Assembly (NCBI GenBank): GCA_002591745.1
Contig: PDLQ01000003.1
Location: 62,001 to 126,000 of the forward strand
Source of the DNA: Lewinellaceae bacterium SD302
Lineage (GTDB): Bacteria; Bacteroidota; Bacteroidia; Chitinophagales; Saprospiraceae
Direction of reading: 5' to 3'
Length of the DNA: 64,000 nt
The notes beneath the pieces are model-generated. The model searched no databases, was not told the DNA's origin, and saw only the letters and a program-made list of their open reading frames with translations. Both the position numbers and the translations under genes were made by a program. Below, in pieces: positions 34,882 to 43,830 of the stretch (the first letter of the stretch is position 1; every line of letters begins with the position of its first letter).

Positions 34882-37191
34882 ATGAACCAGCCTACCAGCC
34901 CTTTTCGCGTCTTTGGCATTCGCCACCACGGGCCCGGCTCCAGCCGAAGGCTTAAATCAGTATTGAAAGACTGGCACCCCGACTGCGTGCTTATAGAAGG
35001 CCCCGCCGACGGGCAGCCAGCCACCGCAGAGTTGGTAAAAATGGGGATGGAACCTCCGGTCGCGCTGGTGCTCTACAACGAAAAGAACATCGAACAGGCG
35101 GCTTACCTGCCCTTCGCCGCCTTCAGTCCCGAATACCTGGCCATTCGCTGGGCCATCCAGCATGAGATCAGCTACGAACTCATCGATCTGCCAGCCACCA
35201 ATTTCCTGGTGCCGGCCGAAGAAAAAGAACAACTCAGTCTATTCGCCAGTGAGCAAGCACCTACCCTCGAAGAACTGACCATCCGGCGGCTCCGCAAAGA
35301 TCCGCTCTCCTTACTTGCCGAAACCGCCGGCTACACCGATAGTGAACGCTGGTGGGATGCCGCAGTAGAACGCAGCGGGGGAGCGGACGACGCAGCTGTT
35401 TTCTCCGCCATCCTGGAAGCGGTAAAGGGTTTGCGTGATGCCTACCCAACGGCGGCCGACACGGAAACCCTGCGCCGCGAAGCCTTCATGCGTGTGAGGT
35501 TGCGAGCGGCGATCAAAGCCGGTCACGAGCGAATTGCCGTGATCGTCGGCGCCTGGCACGCCCCGGCACTAGCGGACCTCCTGGACTATAAAGTCACCGC
35601 TGACAAAGCCCTGCTGAAGGGTTTGCCCAAAACCAAGGTGAAGGCGGCGTGGGTACCCTGGTCCTATCCCCGGCTGGCTCGCAACAGTGGTTACGGGGCA
35701 GGAGTAGTGGCCCCGGCCTGGTACGAATGGTTGTACCGCAACCCCGAATCCGCAACTGAACACTGGATGGTAGCCGCCGCCCAGTTACTTCGTAAAGAAG
35801 GCTTCGCCGCTTCCCCCGCGCTTGCTGCCGACGCCGTAAATCTGGCAAGGAGCCTCGCCGGCATGCGTAACCAGGCTTTTGCCGGCACCGACGAACTGGA
35901 CGACGCCCTGCTGTCCACCCTGGCCGCCGGCCACCGTGAGCGACTGAATCTGATCCGAGAACGGCTGACGATCGGACTGAAAGTGGGTAAAGTGCCACCA
36001 GGTAATTTTACCGTCCCTTTACTGGCTGACCTTCAGAAAGAACTCAAATCCACCCGACTTACCAAACACTGGGAAGCCGCCGGCGAACATTATCTGAAAG
36101 CTACCAAAACCAAACCCCGGGGCGGCATTGACCTGCGGCAAGACAATGACTTGCGCAAAAGTCACCTGTTGCACCGTCTGGACTTACTCGGCATTCCCTG
36201 GGGGAAGATGCAGCCGATTAATGCCAATGCCATCAGTTCGTTCCAGGAAATTTGGTTACTGGAGTGGCAGCCGGAATTCAGTTTACTCATTACGGAGCGC
36301 AGCAGTTACGGCAACACCCTACCCCTGGCCGCTGGTAAATACAGTTTGCAAAAAGCCAGCGACAGTCACCGGGTCGACGTGGTCGCCGAACTCATCCTGG
36401 CCAGTTTGCGGGCCGACCTGCCGGAGATCGTCCCGGCTCTCGTCCGGAAGTTGCGGGATCTGGCGACCAAATCCGCCGACACTGCTACTTTGTTAGCCAC
36501 CCTGCCCACCCTGGTGAGTACAACCCGCTACGGTGACAGCAGGAAGACCGATACTACGGCGCTATTGCTGCTGGTGGAGGAACTGATTCCCCGCATCGCC
36601 GCCGGAATCCCCGCGGCGGCTACGAATATCGATTACGAGCAAGCGCGGATCTTGCTGGAGCAAATAGCCCGGGCCGATTACGCCATCGGTCAGTTAGCCG
36701 GCAGTGAACTTACCAGCATCTGGCAAGGAGGCTTAGGCCGGCTGGTTGAGCAAAACGGTACCGCGCCCTCCGTAGCCGGACTGGCCCTGCGTTTGTTGTA
36801 CGACCAGCAAATATTGGACGAGCAAGCGACGAGTCAGCATTTCCATTATGCCCTGTCCCCCACCAACGGCCCGTTAAACGTAGCCGAATGGATCGGTGGC
36901 TTTTTACACGGCAGTGCCCAATTGTTGCTTCACTTCCCGCCGTTATGGAAACTCGTCAGCCAATGGGTAGCCGGTTTGGCCTGGGAGGAATTCGAACTCG
37001 CACTTCCGTTGCTGCGCCGGACCCTGACCGATTTTAAACCAGAAGAAAAACGGTCGCTCTTCAAGTTGGTCGGACAAGCGGGTCCGGAGAAAAAAAGCGA
37101 TGAGCCATTGCCCACGACCGCCCTTACAGAGGAGAAAGCGGCACCTGCGGCCGAAGAACTGTTGGCTGCTTTGCGCGGGTGGATGGGCTGA
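34882..37191 (+). CDS. DUF5682-family protein
   Basis: A 769-residue cytoplasmic protein. The N-terminus FGIRHHGPGSSRRL, then VLIEGPADG, and later RIAVIVGAWHAPALADLL form the His/Glu/His pattern of DUF5682, which is distantly similar to the TraB/EreA-like fold. The C-terminal half is helical with many Leu-rich repeats. Family members usually sit in operons with a MoxR-type AAA ATPase, VWA and SWIM proteins; here none of these partners is beside it, and the flanking genes encode an OmpA lipoprotein and a thioredoxin. The activity is unknown. It carries one dispersed palindrome copy at 36483. Confidence 0.78.
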   Translation: MNQPTSPFRVFGIRHHGPGSSRRLKSVLKDWHPDCVLIEGPADGQPATAELVKMGMEPPVALVLYNEKNIEQAAYLPFAAFSPEYLAIRWAIQHEISYELIDLPATNFLVPAEEKEQLSLFASEQAPTLEELTIRRLRKDPLSLLAETAGYTDSERWWDAAVERSGGADDAAVFSAILEAVKGLRDAYPTAADTETLRREAFMRVRLRAAIKAGHERIAVIVGAWHAPALADLLDYKVTADKALLKGLPKTKVKAAWVPWSYPRLARNSGYGAGVVAPAWYEWLYRNPESATEHWMVAAAQLLRKEGFAASPALAADAVNLARSLAGMRNQAFAGTDELDDALLSTLAAGHRERLNLIRERLTIGLKVGKVPPGNFTVPLLADLQKELKSTRLTKHWEAAGEHYLKATKTKPRGGIDLRQDNDLRKSHLLHRLDLLGIPWGKMQPINANAISSFQEIWLLEWQPEFSLLITERSSYGNTLPLAAGKYSLQKASDSHRVDVVAELILASLRADLPEIVPALVRKLRDLATKSADTATLLATLPTLVSTTRYGDSRKTDTTALLLLVEELIPRIAAGIPAAATNIDYEQARILLEQIARADYAIGQLAGSELTSIWQGGLGRLVEQNGTAPSVAGLALRLLYDQQILDEQATSQHFHYALSPTNGPLNVAEWIGGFLHGSAQLLLHFPPLWKLVSQWVAGLAWEEFELALPLLRRTLTDFKPEEKRSLFKLVGQAGPEKKSDEPLPTTALTEEKAAPAAEELLAALRGWMG
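36483..36498 (-). repeat. Dispersed palindrome copy inside the DUF5682 gene
   Basis: The plus strand reads TGCTACTTTGTTAGCC, translated as ATLLA near residue 536. Confidence 0.7.
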
Positions 37192-37268
37192 CACTCAAAT
37201 AAAAGCCTTTTCTTCACGTTAGATTAAAGGTTCCAAAGGGGGCCATTTCACCATCAAACTACCTCAAG

Positions 37269-38432
37269 ATGCGATTACTTACGCTCTGTTTACTTTTAAC
37301 TGCCACTTCCGGGCTATTCGCTCAGGAGAGTGCCGGTGTTGTATTTCAGGAAAAGACATTCGATGAATTACTGACCCAGGCCAAGGCTGAAGACAAGCTC
37401 ATTTTTATCGATGCCTATACCACCTGGTGTGGCCCTTGTAAGATGATGACCGCCAAGGTCTTTCCTCAGGATAAGGTCGGCCAGGTCTACAATGAAAAAT
37501 TCATTAACGCCAAATTCGACATGGAGCAGGGCGAAGGGCCGGGATTGGCCCAGCGCTACAACGTACGCGCCTACCCTACCTACCTGTTTGTAAATGGTGA
37601 CGGTGAGATCATCCACAAGGGCTTGGGTTACATCCCCGCCGACGAGCTGCTGGCCCTGGCCGACGTAGCCACGGGTGACGAAAACATGTTTGCCTACGGC
37701 GAGCGGTACAGTGCCGGTGAGCGCGATGCTGAGTTCGTAGCCAGCTACATCGATCTGCTGACCGACGTCTACGAGCAGGAGCGAGCGAACGAAGTGGTCG
37801 AAGCCTATCTGCAGGGAGTAGACAAGTCCGAATGGAACAGCCCGGCCATCCTGCAGATGATCCTGGCCAACCCTGGCAAAATGGACGGAGATCGCTTCGC
37901 TTATATGTTGGAAAACGCCGATGCTTTCAAAAAAGCGGGCAGTACCGCTCAGTTCATCAGTGGCCTTCAGAATATTATGTTCCAGGCTTACAACGAAAAA
38001 TCTCCCTCCCGTCAAATGCCCGACAAGGCGGTGATGAACACATTTTATGCGGAGCATGCCGGCGACCTGGCCCCTCAGCTGGAAGCCAACTACGCCATGA
38101 TCTTTGCCCAACGCACCGGTGGAGAAGACTATGCCGACCTGGCGGTTAACTACTACAATCGCTATCCCAGCAACGATGCCATGGAACTGAATGGCGTTGC
38201 CTGGAACTTCTACGAGAACGTAGAGGACCCCAACAAACTTAAAAGTGCGCTGGGCTGGGCTATGGAAAGTGTACGCCTGAACAAGCTGTACATGAACATG
38301 GACACCCTGGCCTGGCTCTACCAGAAAATGGGCATGACCGATAAGGCTAAAGAAACGGCCACTGAAGCCATCGAAATGGCCAAAGCCAGCGGCGAAGACT
38401 ACGAATCTACCCTCCCGATTCTGGAGAAATAA
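37269..38432 (+). CDS. Secreted thioredoxin-fold protein
   Basis: A 387-residue protein with a signal peptide (1-19, ending GLFAQ). The thioredoxin domain (20-130) has the redox site TTWCGPCKMM (Cys54 and Cys57) and the cis-Pro in RAYPTYLF. The remaining ~250 residues are helical and TPR-like near the end (TLAWLYQKMGMTDKAKETATEAIEM). It would reduce or isomerise disulfides in the periplasm. The stop is 28 bp before a perfect 30-bp palindrome. Confidence 0.86.
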   Translation: MRLLTLCLLLTATSGLFAQESAGVVFQEKTFDELLTQAKAEDKLIFIDAYTTWCGPCKMMTAKVFPQDKVGQVYNEKFINAKFDMEQGEGPGLAQRYNVRAYPTYLFVNGDGEIIHKGLGYIPADELLALADVATGDENMFAYGERYSAGERDAEFVASYIDLLTDVYEQERANEVVEAYLQGVDKSEWNSPAILQMILANPGKMDGDRFAYMLENADAFKKAGSTAQFISGLQNIMFQAYNEKSPSRQMPDKAVMNTFYAEHAGDLAPQLEANYAMIFAQRTGGEDYADLAVNYYNRYPSNDAMELNGVAWNFYENVEDPNKLKSALGWAMESVRLNKLYMNMDTLAWLYQKMGMTDKAKETATEAIEMAKASGEDYESTLPILEK

Positions 38433-38460
38433 TTTATCCGCTGGTTAATAGTGCTTAATA

Positions 38461-38490
38461 GTTACGGGAAACGCATGCGTTTCCCGTAAC
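38461..38490. promoter_or_regulatory. Perfect 30-bp palindrome overlapping a -7 box
   Basis: The left arm GTTACGGGAAACGCA and the right arm TGCGTTTCCCGTAAC are exact complements with no loop. The last four bases begin a perfect -7 element, TAACTTTG (38487-38494). It could be an operator for the gene at 38519, a terminator for the thioredoxin gene (T-rich run after it), or both. Confidence 0.7.
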
Positions 38491-38518
38491 TTTGGATTTT
38501 TACACAGTCCAACCAAAC

Positions 38519-39013
38519 ATGCCTTTTACCATCACCGAACTGGTGAGCGACAAGTTGATGTCGTTGCCGGAAATGTACTTTCGTCGTAATAGCTGGCGAC
38601 CGTACGATCAATCCACCGTGTTCACCAATGGGGTTTTCGACCTCATCCACCCCGGCCACCTGACTTACCTGGCCCAGGCCAGAGAACTGGGCGGCCGCCT
38701 GATTGTGGGCGTCAATAGCGACGCCAGCGTAAAAAGGCTCAAGGGCCACGACCGGCCCATTATGGGCCAGGACGCCAGAGCACAATTACTTGCTTCTCTT
38801 TTCTTTGTGGACGGTGTGGTGATCTTCGACGAAGATACCCCCCTTAACCTGATCACCACCCTCAGACCGGATATTCTCGTCAAGGGCGGTGATTATACCG
38901 AGGCAGATATCGTAGGGGCGCCGGAAGTGCGTGCTTACGGTGGTGAGGTACAGGTTCTTCCATTTGTTGAAGGATTTTCCTCGACCAGGGTGATTGAGAG
39001 CATCGCCGGATAG
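38519..39013 (+). CDS. rfaE2: D-glycero-beta-D-manno-heptose 1-phosphate adenylyltransferase
   Basis: A 164-residue cytidylyltransferase-fold enzyme corresponding to domain II of HldE (RfaE). It shows FTNGVFDLIHPGHLTYL (HxGH motif at 44-47), VGVNSDASVKRLKG, RPIMGQDARAQLL and the end motif GFSSTRVIE. It attaches AMP to heptose 1-phosphate to make ADP-heptose for lipopolysaccharide core. The longer frame begins with a TTG inside the promoter box, so the ATG at 38519 is the start. A short leader of ~20 nt is predicted. The stop lies in a large inverted repeat. Confidence 0.93.
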   Translation: MPFTITELVSDKLMSLPEMYFRRNSWRPYDQSTVFTNGVFDLIHPGHLTYLAQARELGGRLIVGVNSDASVKRLKGHDRPIMGQDARAQLLASLFFVDGVVIFDEDTPLNLITTLRPDILVKGGDYTEADIVGAPEVRAYGGEVQVLPFVEGFSSTRVIESIAG

Positions 39014-39057
39014 TGACCTCCAGGTCGCTTTTCACCACGAGCGACCTGGAGGTCGCT
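39012..39057. repeat. Inverted repeat with GACCTCCAGGTC arms (terminator-like)
   Basis: Arms 39012-39028 and 39041-39057 pair over 17 bp with a single mismatch around a 12-nt loop. Each arm (GCGACCTCCAGGTCGC type) is itself nearly palindromic. It overlaps the rfaE2 stop and may end its transcript, but it lacks a strong T-run. Confidence 0.65.
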
Positions 39058-39095
39058 AAGCCGGAAATACCGATATTTGAGGCAAACTTTCCCTC

Positions 39096-40259
39096 ATGCT
39101 CCGATATTTCTTACTCTTCTACTGCGGACTCATTGCTGCCGCTTCACTTTTTGCCCAGCAACAGTTTAACGAAACCATTGTCCACGATGGCCTGAATCGT
39201 TCCTACATCGTCTACGTGCCCGCCAGCTACAACGCGGATGTGCCGGCCCCGCTTATGTTCAACTACCACGGCTTTACCGACAACTCGGCCAATCACTTGG
39301 CTTACACCGATATGCGCCCCATTGCCGATACGGCGGGCTTCATCCTGGTTTACCCACAAGGTTCTTTATTGTTCGGTTTTTTGTCGCACTGGAACGTCGG
39401 TTCCTTCACCAATGGCAGCACCGCCGACGATATTGGTTTCACCGAAGCAATGATCGACTCGCTTTCCAATAGTTACGCCATCGATTCCAGCCGGGTCTAC
39501 GCCTGTGGCTTCTCCAATGGCGGTTATTTCAGTTTCCGTTTGGCCTGCGAGCTCAGCGACCGAATCGCCGCCGTTGCTTCGGTTTCCGGGGTTATGAGTA
39601 CCCAGAATTTCAACAGCTGCTCACCACAGCGTCCCGTACCGGTAATGTCCATCCACGGAACCAACGATGGCGTGGTAGATTACAACGGTGGCAACCCCGC
39701 AGGTTCGCTATCCGTGGATGAGGTGCTGGATTACTGGGTTGGCCACAACGAACTGGATCCGGAACCCACGATCACCGAATTACCTGACCTGAACTCCAAT
39801 GATAACAGCACCGTCGAATACCAAAGCTGGCGTTCTCAGGATGGCTGCTTCGCCGTCGATCATTATCGCGTAGACAACGGCACCCACACCTGGCCCCTCG
39901 TTGGTGGCAATCCCTCTGAGCGTAATGTAGATATTTCCGCCAGCCAGTTGATCTGGGATTTCGTTTCTCAGTACAATCTGGACGGGCCAATTGAATGTTC
40001 GCCGGTGGGGACTAGCAAAGTAGCAGTGCCTGATGAGCAACTCGAGGCTTATCCGAACCCAACGGATCGCTACTTAAATCTGGCTACGGAGCAAAACAGC
40101 TTCCCGCAAACCTATGAGCTCTTCAATACTTTCGGGCAGCGGGTAATGCGTGGAAGTGCCATCCTTACCGGCGAGCGGATTGACCTTGCGGGCTTGCCGG
40201 CGGGTACTTACGTATTGGTTATGGGGCAACGGCGGGTGAGAATTGTGAAATCTAAGTAA
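39096..40259 (+). CDS. Secreted PHB depolymerase/feruloyl esterase-like hydrolase with T9SS sorting domain
   Basis: A 387-residue enzyme with a signal peptide (1-20, ending ASLFAQ). The alpha/beta-hydrolase domain (LpqC/PHB depolymerase type, ~30-295) has NYHGFTDN (oxyanion region), nucleophile in CGFSNGGYF, acid in IHGTNDGVVDY and His in DNGTHTWP. The last ~75 residues (EAYPNPTDRYLNL to GLPAGTYVLVMG) are a type IX secretion type-A sorting domain, so the enzyme is released or attached at the cell surface. It probably cleaves polyesters or esterified polysaccharides. A dispersed palindrome copy encodes part of the linker before the sorting domain. Confidence 0.9.
   Translation: MLRYFLLFYCGLIAAASLFAQQQFNETIVHDGLNRSYIVYVPASYNADVPAPLMFNYHGFTDNSANHLAYTDMRPIADTAGFILVYPQGSLLFGFLSHWNVGSFTNGSTADDIGFTEAMIDSLSNSYAIDSSRVYACGFSNGGYFSFRLACELSDRIAAVASVSGVMSTQNFNSCSPQRPVPVMSIHGTNDGVVDYNGGNPAGSLSVDEVLDYWVGHNELDPEPTITELPDLNSNDNSTVEYQSWRSQDGCFAVDHYRVDNGTHTWPLVGGNPSERNVDISASQLIWDFVSQYNLDGPIECSPVGTSKVAVPDEQLEAYPNPTDRYLNLATEQNSFPQTYELFNTFGQRVMRGSAILTGERIDLAGLPAGTYVLVMGQRRVRIVKSK
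40010..40025 (+). repeat. Dispersed palindrome copy inside the esterase gene
   Basis: GACTAGCAAAGTAGCA, translated SKVA in the linker just before the sorting domain. Confidence 0.7.
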
Positions 40260-40302
40260 GTTTCTCGACGCCGGGCTTCGCAAATTTGCTTTTAACAAAC
40301 AT

Positions 40303-40318
40303 TGCTACTTTGTTAGCC
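40303..40318 (-). repeat. Dispersed palindrome copy between genes
   Basis: The plus strand reads TGCTACTTTGTTAGCC, 44 bp after the esterase stop and 92 bp before the Nif3 start. Confidence 0.7.
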
Positions 40319-40409
40319 ACCAAAGAAAATCGGGTTCTTCGCGAAATCAGGATGCACCCAAGCGTCTTCTATTTTCCACGCTCCAATTTCTAGGTTCTAA
40401 AAATAACCC

Positions 40410-41198
40410 ATGCCCCAAATAAAAGACATCACCAGCTACCTCGAGTCCATCGCTCCCCTCAATCTCCAGGAATCCTACGATAATGCGGGGCTGATTGTCG
40501 GTGAACCGGATACGAAGATCACCGGTGTACTTACCAGCCTGGACTGTACGGAAGAAATTGTCCTGGAAGCCAAGCGACGAGGCTGCAATCTGGTAGTTGC
40601 CCATCATCCCATCGTTTTTCGCGGTTTGAAGCGCTTCAACGGCAGTAATTACGTAGAAAGGACGGTGATCAGGGCCATCAAGGAAGACGTGGCGATTTAT
40701 GCCATTCATACCAATCTGGACAACGTCCGGTTGCGGGGTGTAAACGAGAAGATCAGTCAACGGCTGGGACTGGAAAACCTACACCTGCTGGCCCCGAAAA
40801 CGGAAGACGGCAGTGTTGGCTCCGGCATGATCGGAGAGTTGCCGACGGCCCTGAGCGAAGCGGATTTTCTGACCTTGTTGCGCGACCGGATGTTGACGGG
40901 AGTGATCAAACACACGCAAAAACTGGGTAAAAAGGTGAAGAAAGTAGCTCTCTGCGGCGGAGCGGGGGGCTTTCTGCTCCAGGCGGCAAAAGCCGCCGGG
41001 GCCCAGGCTTTTGTAACTTCTGACTACAAATACCATGAATTCTTCGACGCCGACGGAGATTTACTGCTCTGCGATATCGGCCACTATGAAAGCGAGCAAT
41101 TTACAACCGAACTGCTGGCCGAGTTGTTAAGTAAAAAATTCAGTACCTTTGCGGTCCTTTGTACGGAGCTGAATACTAACCCCGTACGGTATTTTTAA
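40410..41198 (+). CDS. Nif3-like dinuclear metal-centre protein (DUF34)
   Basis: A 262-residue member of the Nif3/YbgI family, often annotated as GTP cyclohydrolase I type 2 homologue. Metal ligands are seen in LVVAHHPIVF, AIHTNLDN and DIGHYESEQF. Length matches the short form (E. coli YbgI ~250) and not the ~365-residue form with an inserted PII-like domain that is common in Bacteroidetes. It forms hexamers in studied cases; the biochemical role is unsettled. It precedes the zinc-ribbon protein gene, as in many Bacteroidetes. Confidence 0.92.
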   Translation: MPQIKDITSYLESIAPLNLQESYDNAGLIVGEPDTKITGVLTSLDCTEEIVLEAKRRGCNLVVAHHPIVFRGLKRFNGSNYVERTVIRAIKEDVAIYAIHTNLDNVRLRGVNEKISQRLGLENLHLLAPKTEDGSVGSGMIGELPTALSEADFLTLLRDRMLTGVIKHTQKLGKKVKKVALCGGAGGFLLQAAKAAGAQAFVTSDYKYHEFFDADGDLLLCDIGHYESEQFTTELLAELLSKKFSTFAVLCTELNTNPVRYF

Positions 41199-41202
41199 TG
41201 AT

Positions 41203-41305
41203 AGAATGATTTAAAGCGCTAATGATACAATGATTGTTAGCTCATTAAATCATTGCCTCATTTTATCTTTGAGCAATCAGCTCACTGAATCATCAAATCA
41301 TTGCG
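41203..41305. repeat. CATTnAATCATT-type repeat, second locus, both orientations
   Basis: AATGATAGAATGATTTAA near 41202 faces TTAAATCATTGCCTCATT near 41244-41261, so part of the region can form a cruciform. A perfect -7 box TATCTTTG lies inside it at 41264-41271, 38 bp before the next gene. Confidence 0.6.
41264..41271 (+). promoter_or_regulatory. -7 box TATCTTTG for the zinc-ribbon gene
   Basis: An exact TAnnTTTG match, giving a leader of about 30 nt. The -33 element is unclear within the repeat. Confidence 0.55.
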
Positions 41306-41309
41306 CAAT

Positions 41310-42068
41310 ATGGCCCAAGTGGAAAAGCCAATCGTGGAAAAGCTGCGAGACCTCTATAACCTGCAGCAGGTTGATAGCAAAATCGACCAGATCGAAATTT
41401 TGAAAGGTGAACTTCCGATGGAGGTGAGCGATCTCGAAGATGAGATCGAAGGCCTCGTTACCCGGATCAACCGCCTGGATGCAACCGTTAAGGAGCTGTC
41501 TAACGAAGTAGCTTCCTACGAAGCCAAGAAGAAAGAATCCGAAATGCTCATCGAACGTTACGAGGGGCAGATGGACAACGTAAAGAACAACCGTGAGTAC
41601 GAGGCCCTGATGAAGGAGACCGAAATGCAACGGTTGAGCATCCAGCTGGCCGACAAAAAAGTGGGCATCGCCAAGCGCGAACTGGAAGGCAAGGTAGAAA
41701 CCCTGAACGCCACCAAAGAACGCAAAGAAGGCAAGGCCGCCGAACTGGTGACCAAGCAGGAAGAGCTGAAAGGCATCATCACCAAGACTGAGAAAGAGGA
41801 GAAAAAACTTCGCAAGGCTTCTACCTCCGCCCGCAAGGACATCGAGGAAAGACTGCTGAAAGCATACGACCGTACCCGCTCCAGCTACCGCAACGGACTG
41901 AGCGTAGTGACCGTTGAGCGGAACAGTTGTGGTGGTTGCTTCAATGCCGTACCACCTCAGTTACAATTGGAAGTGAGCCAAAGCAAGAAAATCCTGGCTT
42001 GCGAGCACTGTGGCCGCATCCTGGTAGATACCTCCATCGCCGAGCCGGAAACGGCCAAGGCTAAATAG
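41310..42068 (+). CDS. Coiled-coil protein with C4 zinc ribbon (zf-RING_7 type)
   Basis: A 252-residue cytoplasmic protein. Residues ~5-185 are one long coiled coil (KLRDLYNLQQVDSKIDQIE, ELVTKQEELKGIITKTEKE), followed by a zinc ribbon with CGGC (in NSCGGCFNAVP) and CEHC (in ILACEHCGRIL). The family is widespread and almost always next to Nif3, as here, and may bind nucleic acid. The ATG at 41310 is preferred over an upstream TTG because it gives the standard N-terminus MAQVEKP. A terminator follows. Confidence 0.9.
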   Translation: MAQVEKPIVEKLRDLYNLQQVDSKIDQIEILKGELPMEVSDLEDEIEGLVTRINRLDATVKELSNEVASYEAKKKESEMLIERYEGQMDNVKNNREYEALMKETEMQRLSIQLADKKVGIAKRELEGKVETLNATKERKEGKAAELVTKQEELKGIITKTEKEEKKLRKASTSARKDIEERLLKAYDRTRSSYRNGLSVVTVERNSCGGCFNAVPPQLQLEVSQSKKILACEHCGRILVDTSIAEPETAKAK

Positions 42069-42112
42069 TAGTTCTCTGCCGATCCGGCCGAGCTGAAGTT
42101 CGACCGTTTACG

Positions 42113-42151
42113 AAAGTCCGATTTGACCACTGGTTGAATCGGACTTTTTAT
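42113..42151 (+). terminator. Rho-independent terminator
   Basis: AAAGTCCGATT (42113-42123) pairs perfectly with AATCGGACTTT (42137-42147), followed by TTATTTT. It ends the Nif3/zinc-ribbon transcript. Confidence 0.85.
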
Positions 42152-42183
42152 TTTAAATTGGATCAATAAGCCAAAACCGATCT

Positions 42184-42981
42184 ATGCCAACCATCAACTG
42201 GAACCAGGGGACCATTAATTTCAGCGATGAAGGACGCGGGACCGCCGTATTACTCCTCCACGGGTTTTGTGAATCCATGATGGTCTGGGACGACTGGAAA
42301 GAAGACCTCCTGGAAGAGAATTATCGGGTCATCGCTTTAGACCTGCCCGGTTTCGGTGGCAGCGACGCCAAAGCTACCAGTATTGCTCAAATGGGTCAGG
42401 CGGTGATGGCGGTTTGTGAACACCTCGGCCTTAAAAAAGGCATCTGTGTTGGTCACAGCATGGGTGGATACGTGGCCCTGGAAGTGGCCGCCGCCCAACC
42501 AGCGTGGCTGATCGGTTTAGGGCTATTTCACTCCCACCCATTCGCCGACGACGAAGACCAGGCCAAAGCGCGCCAAAAGAGTATCGACTTCATTGAAAGA
42601 AACGGCCACGTACACTACGTCAAACAGCTTATACCCCGCTTATTCGCCCAGCGTACGGGTACATCAGCCTCTTTTCGCCGCGACATGCTCATTCTGCGCG
42701 CCAGTCGTTCCGGCTCTGCGGCCATCGTTACTGCCATCAAGGCCATGGCCCGACGTATGGACCACAGCAAAACCTTAAAGCGTTTCGGAAGGCCAGTCCT
42801 TTTCATCAATGGTGCCCGTGACCCCATATACACCACTCGTCAACGGCAGGATCAATTAGCGTTGGCCGCAGTAAGTGATGTGCATATCTTAGAACGCACC
42901 GGCCACATGGGCATGATCGAAGAAAAGCAAACCACCCAAAGAGCGGTACGGCAGTTTGTGCGTTTTTGTGAAGAGTGGTAA
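42184..42981 (+). CDS. Alpha/beta hydrolase
   Basis: A 265-residue soluble hydrolase. The fold's landmarks are VLLLHGFCESMMVWDDW (oxyanion loop), the nucleophile in CVGHSMGGYVALE, the acid in FINGARDPIY and the catalytic His in RTGHMGMIEE. It resembles esterase/peroxidase-type members (BioH/MhpC-like), but the substrate cannot be told. There is no signal peptide. It stands between a strong terminator and the endonuclease III gene (79-bp gap, same strand). Confidence 0.88.
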   Translation: MPTINWNQGTINFSDEGRGTAVLLLHGFCESMMVWDDWKEDLLEENYRVIALDLPGFGGSDAKATSIAQMGQAVMAVCEHLGLKKGICVGHSMGGYVALEVAAAQPAWLIGLGLFHSHPFADDEDQAKARQKSIDFIERNGHVHYVKQLIPRLFAQRTGTSASFRRDMLILRASRSGSAAIVTAIKAMARRMDHSKTLKRFGRPVLFINGARDPIYTTRQRQDQLALAAVSDVHILERTGHMGMIEEKQTTQRAVRQFVRFCEEW

Positions 42982-43060
42982 GCTCGCTATAGTTACTTGG
43001 TTGCCGGAAAATTCGAACTACAGGGGCCATTGACGAGGTAATAACAGCTAAATCATATTC

Positions 43061-43741
43061 ATGAACAGCCCGGATACCTCCGTAGAGAAGACAGCTCATC
43101 TCACCGCCTTACTGGAAAAAGAATATGGCCGCCAAACCCGCTACTCTTCTAAATCCGCGATGGACCAGTTGATCGCCACTATCCTCAGCCAGCGCACCAA
43201 CTACGCGGACGAACGTACGGCCTATGATAAATTGCTTTCCACCTTCGGTGACTGGGAAGGCGTAGCCAGGGCCGACGTAAAGGATATTGAGCAGTGTATT
43301 CAGACCAGCCGCTGGCCGGAGGTGAAAGCCCCGCGCATCAAGGAAATCATCAACCACATTATTGATACTTACGGAGCAGCAGACCTGGATTTTTTAGCTG
43401 ACCTCCCGCTGGACGAAGCGCAAAATTTGCTAATGGCACTTCCCGGTGTAGGCCACAAAACGACTACTTTCGTCCTCCTGTTCAGCTTGCGAAAACCCGT
43501 TCTGCCCGTTGATACTCATGTACATCGCGTCAGTACCCGTTACGGCATCTTACCGATGAAAACCAGCCAGGCCAAAGCCCATGGAGAGTTGCTCAAAATG
43601 CTACCCAATACGGCGGATGACCTGTTGAATTTCCACAAGCTTCTTTTCAAGCACGGTCAACGAGTATGTACCTATAGCCACCCTAAGTGTGAAAGTTGTG
43701 TAGCCAATAAAGAGTGTGATTACTTTACTGTAAGCCCTTAG
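43061..43741 (+). CDS. Endonuclease III-family DNA glycosylase/AP lyase
   Basis: A 226-residue base-excision repair enzyme. The helix-hairpin-helix LMALPGVGHKTTTFVL holds the catalytic Lys, the Asp is in LPVDTHVHRVSTRYG, and the C-terminus has a [4Fe-4S] cluster with C-x6-C-x2-C-x5-C spacing (VCTYSHPKCESCVANKECDYF region). The N-terminal half has TILSQRTNYADERTAYDKL, matching Nth-like proteins. It removes oxidised pyrimidines. The next gene encodes another DNA repair protein (Ogt) but is convergent. Confidence 0.9.
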   Translation: MNSPDTSVEKTAHLTALLEKEYGRQTRYSSKSAMDQLIATILSQRTNYADERTAYDKLLSTFGDWEGVARADVKDIEQCIQTSRWPEVKAPRIKEIINHIIDTYGAADLDFLADLPLDEAQNLLMALPGVGHKTTTFVLLFSLRKPVLPVDTHVHRVSTRYGILPMKTSQAKAHGELLKMLPNTADDLLNFHKLLFKHGQRVCTYSHPKCESCVANKECDYFTVSP

Positions 43742-43830
43742 TGTTCCTGCTACCAAAGTGCTCGCCCCTCGGCGAGTTTACAGAGTCATAAAAATACTTC
43801 TGCCCTTCTGCGGACCTCTGCATGAAACCC

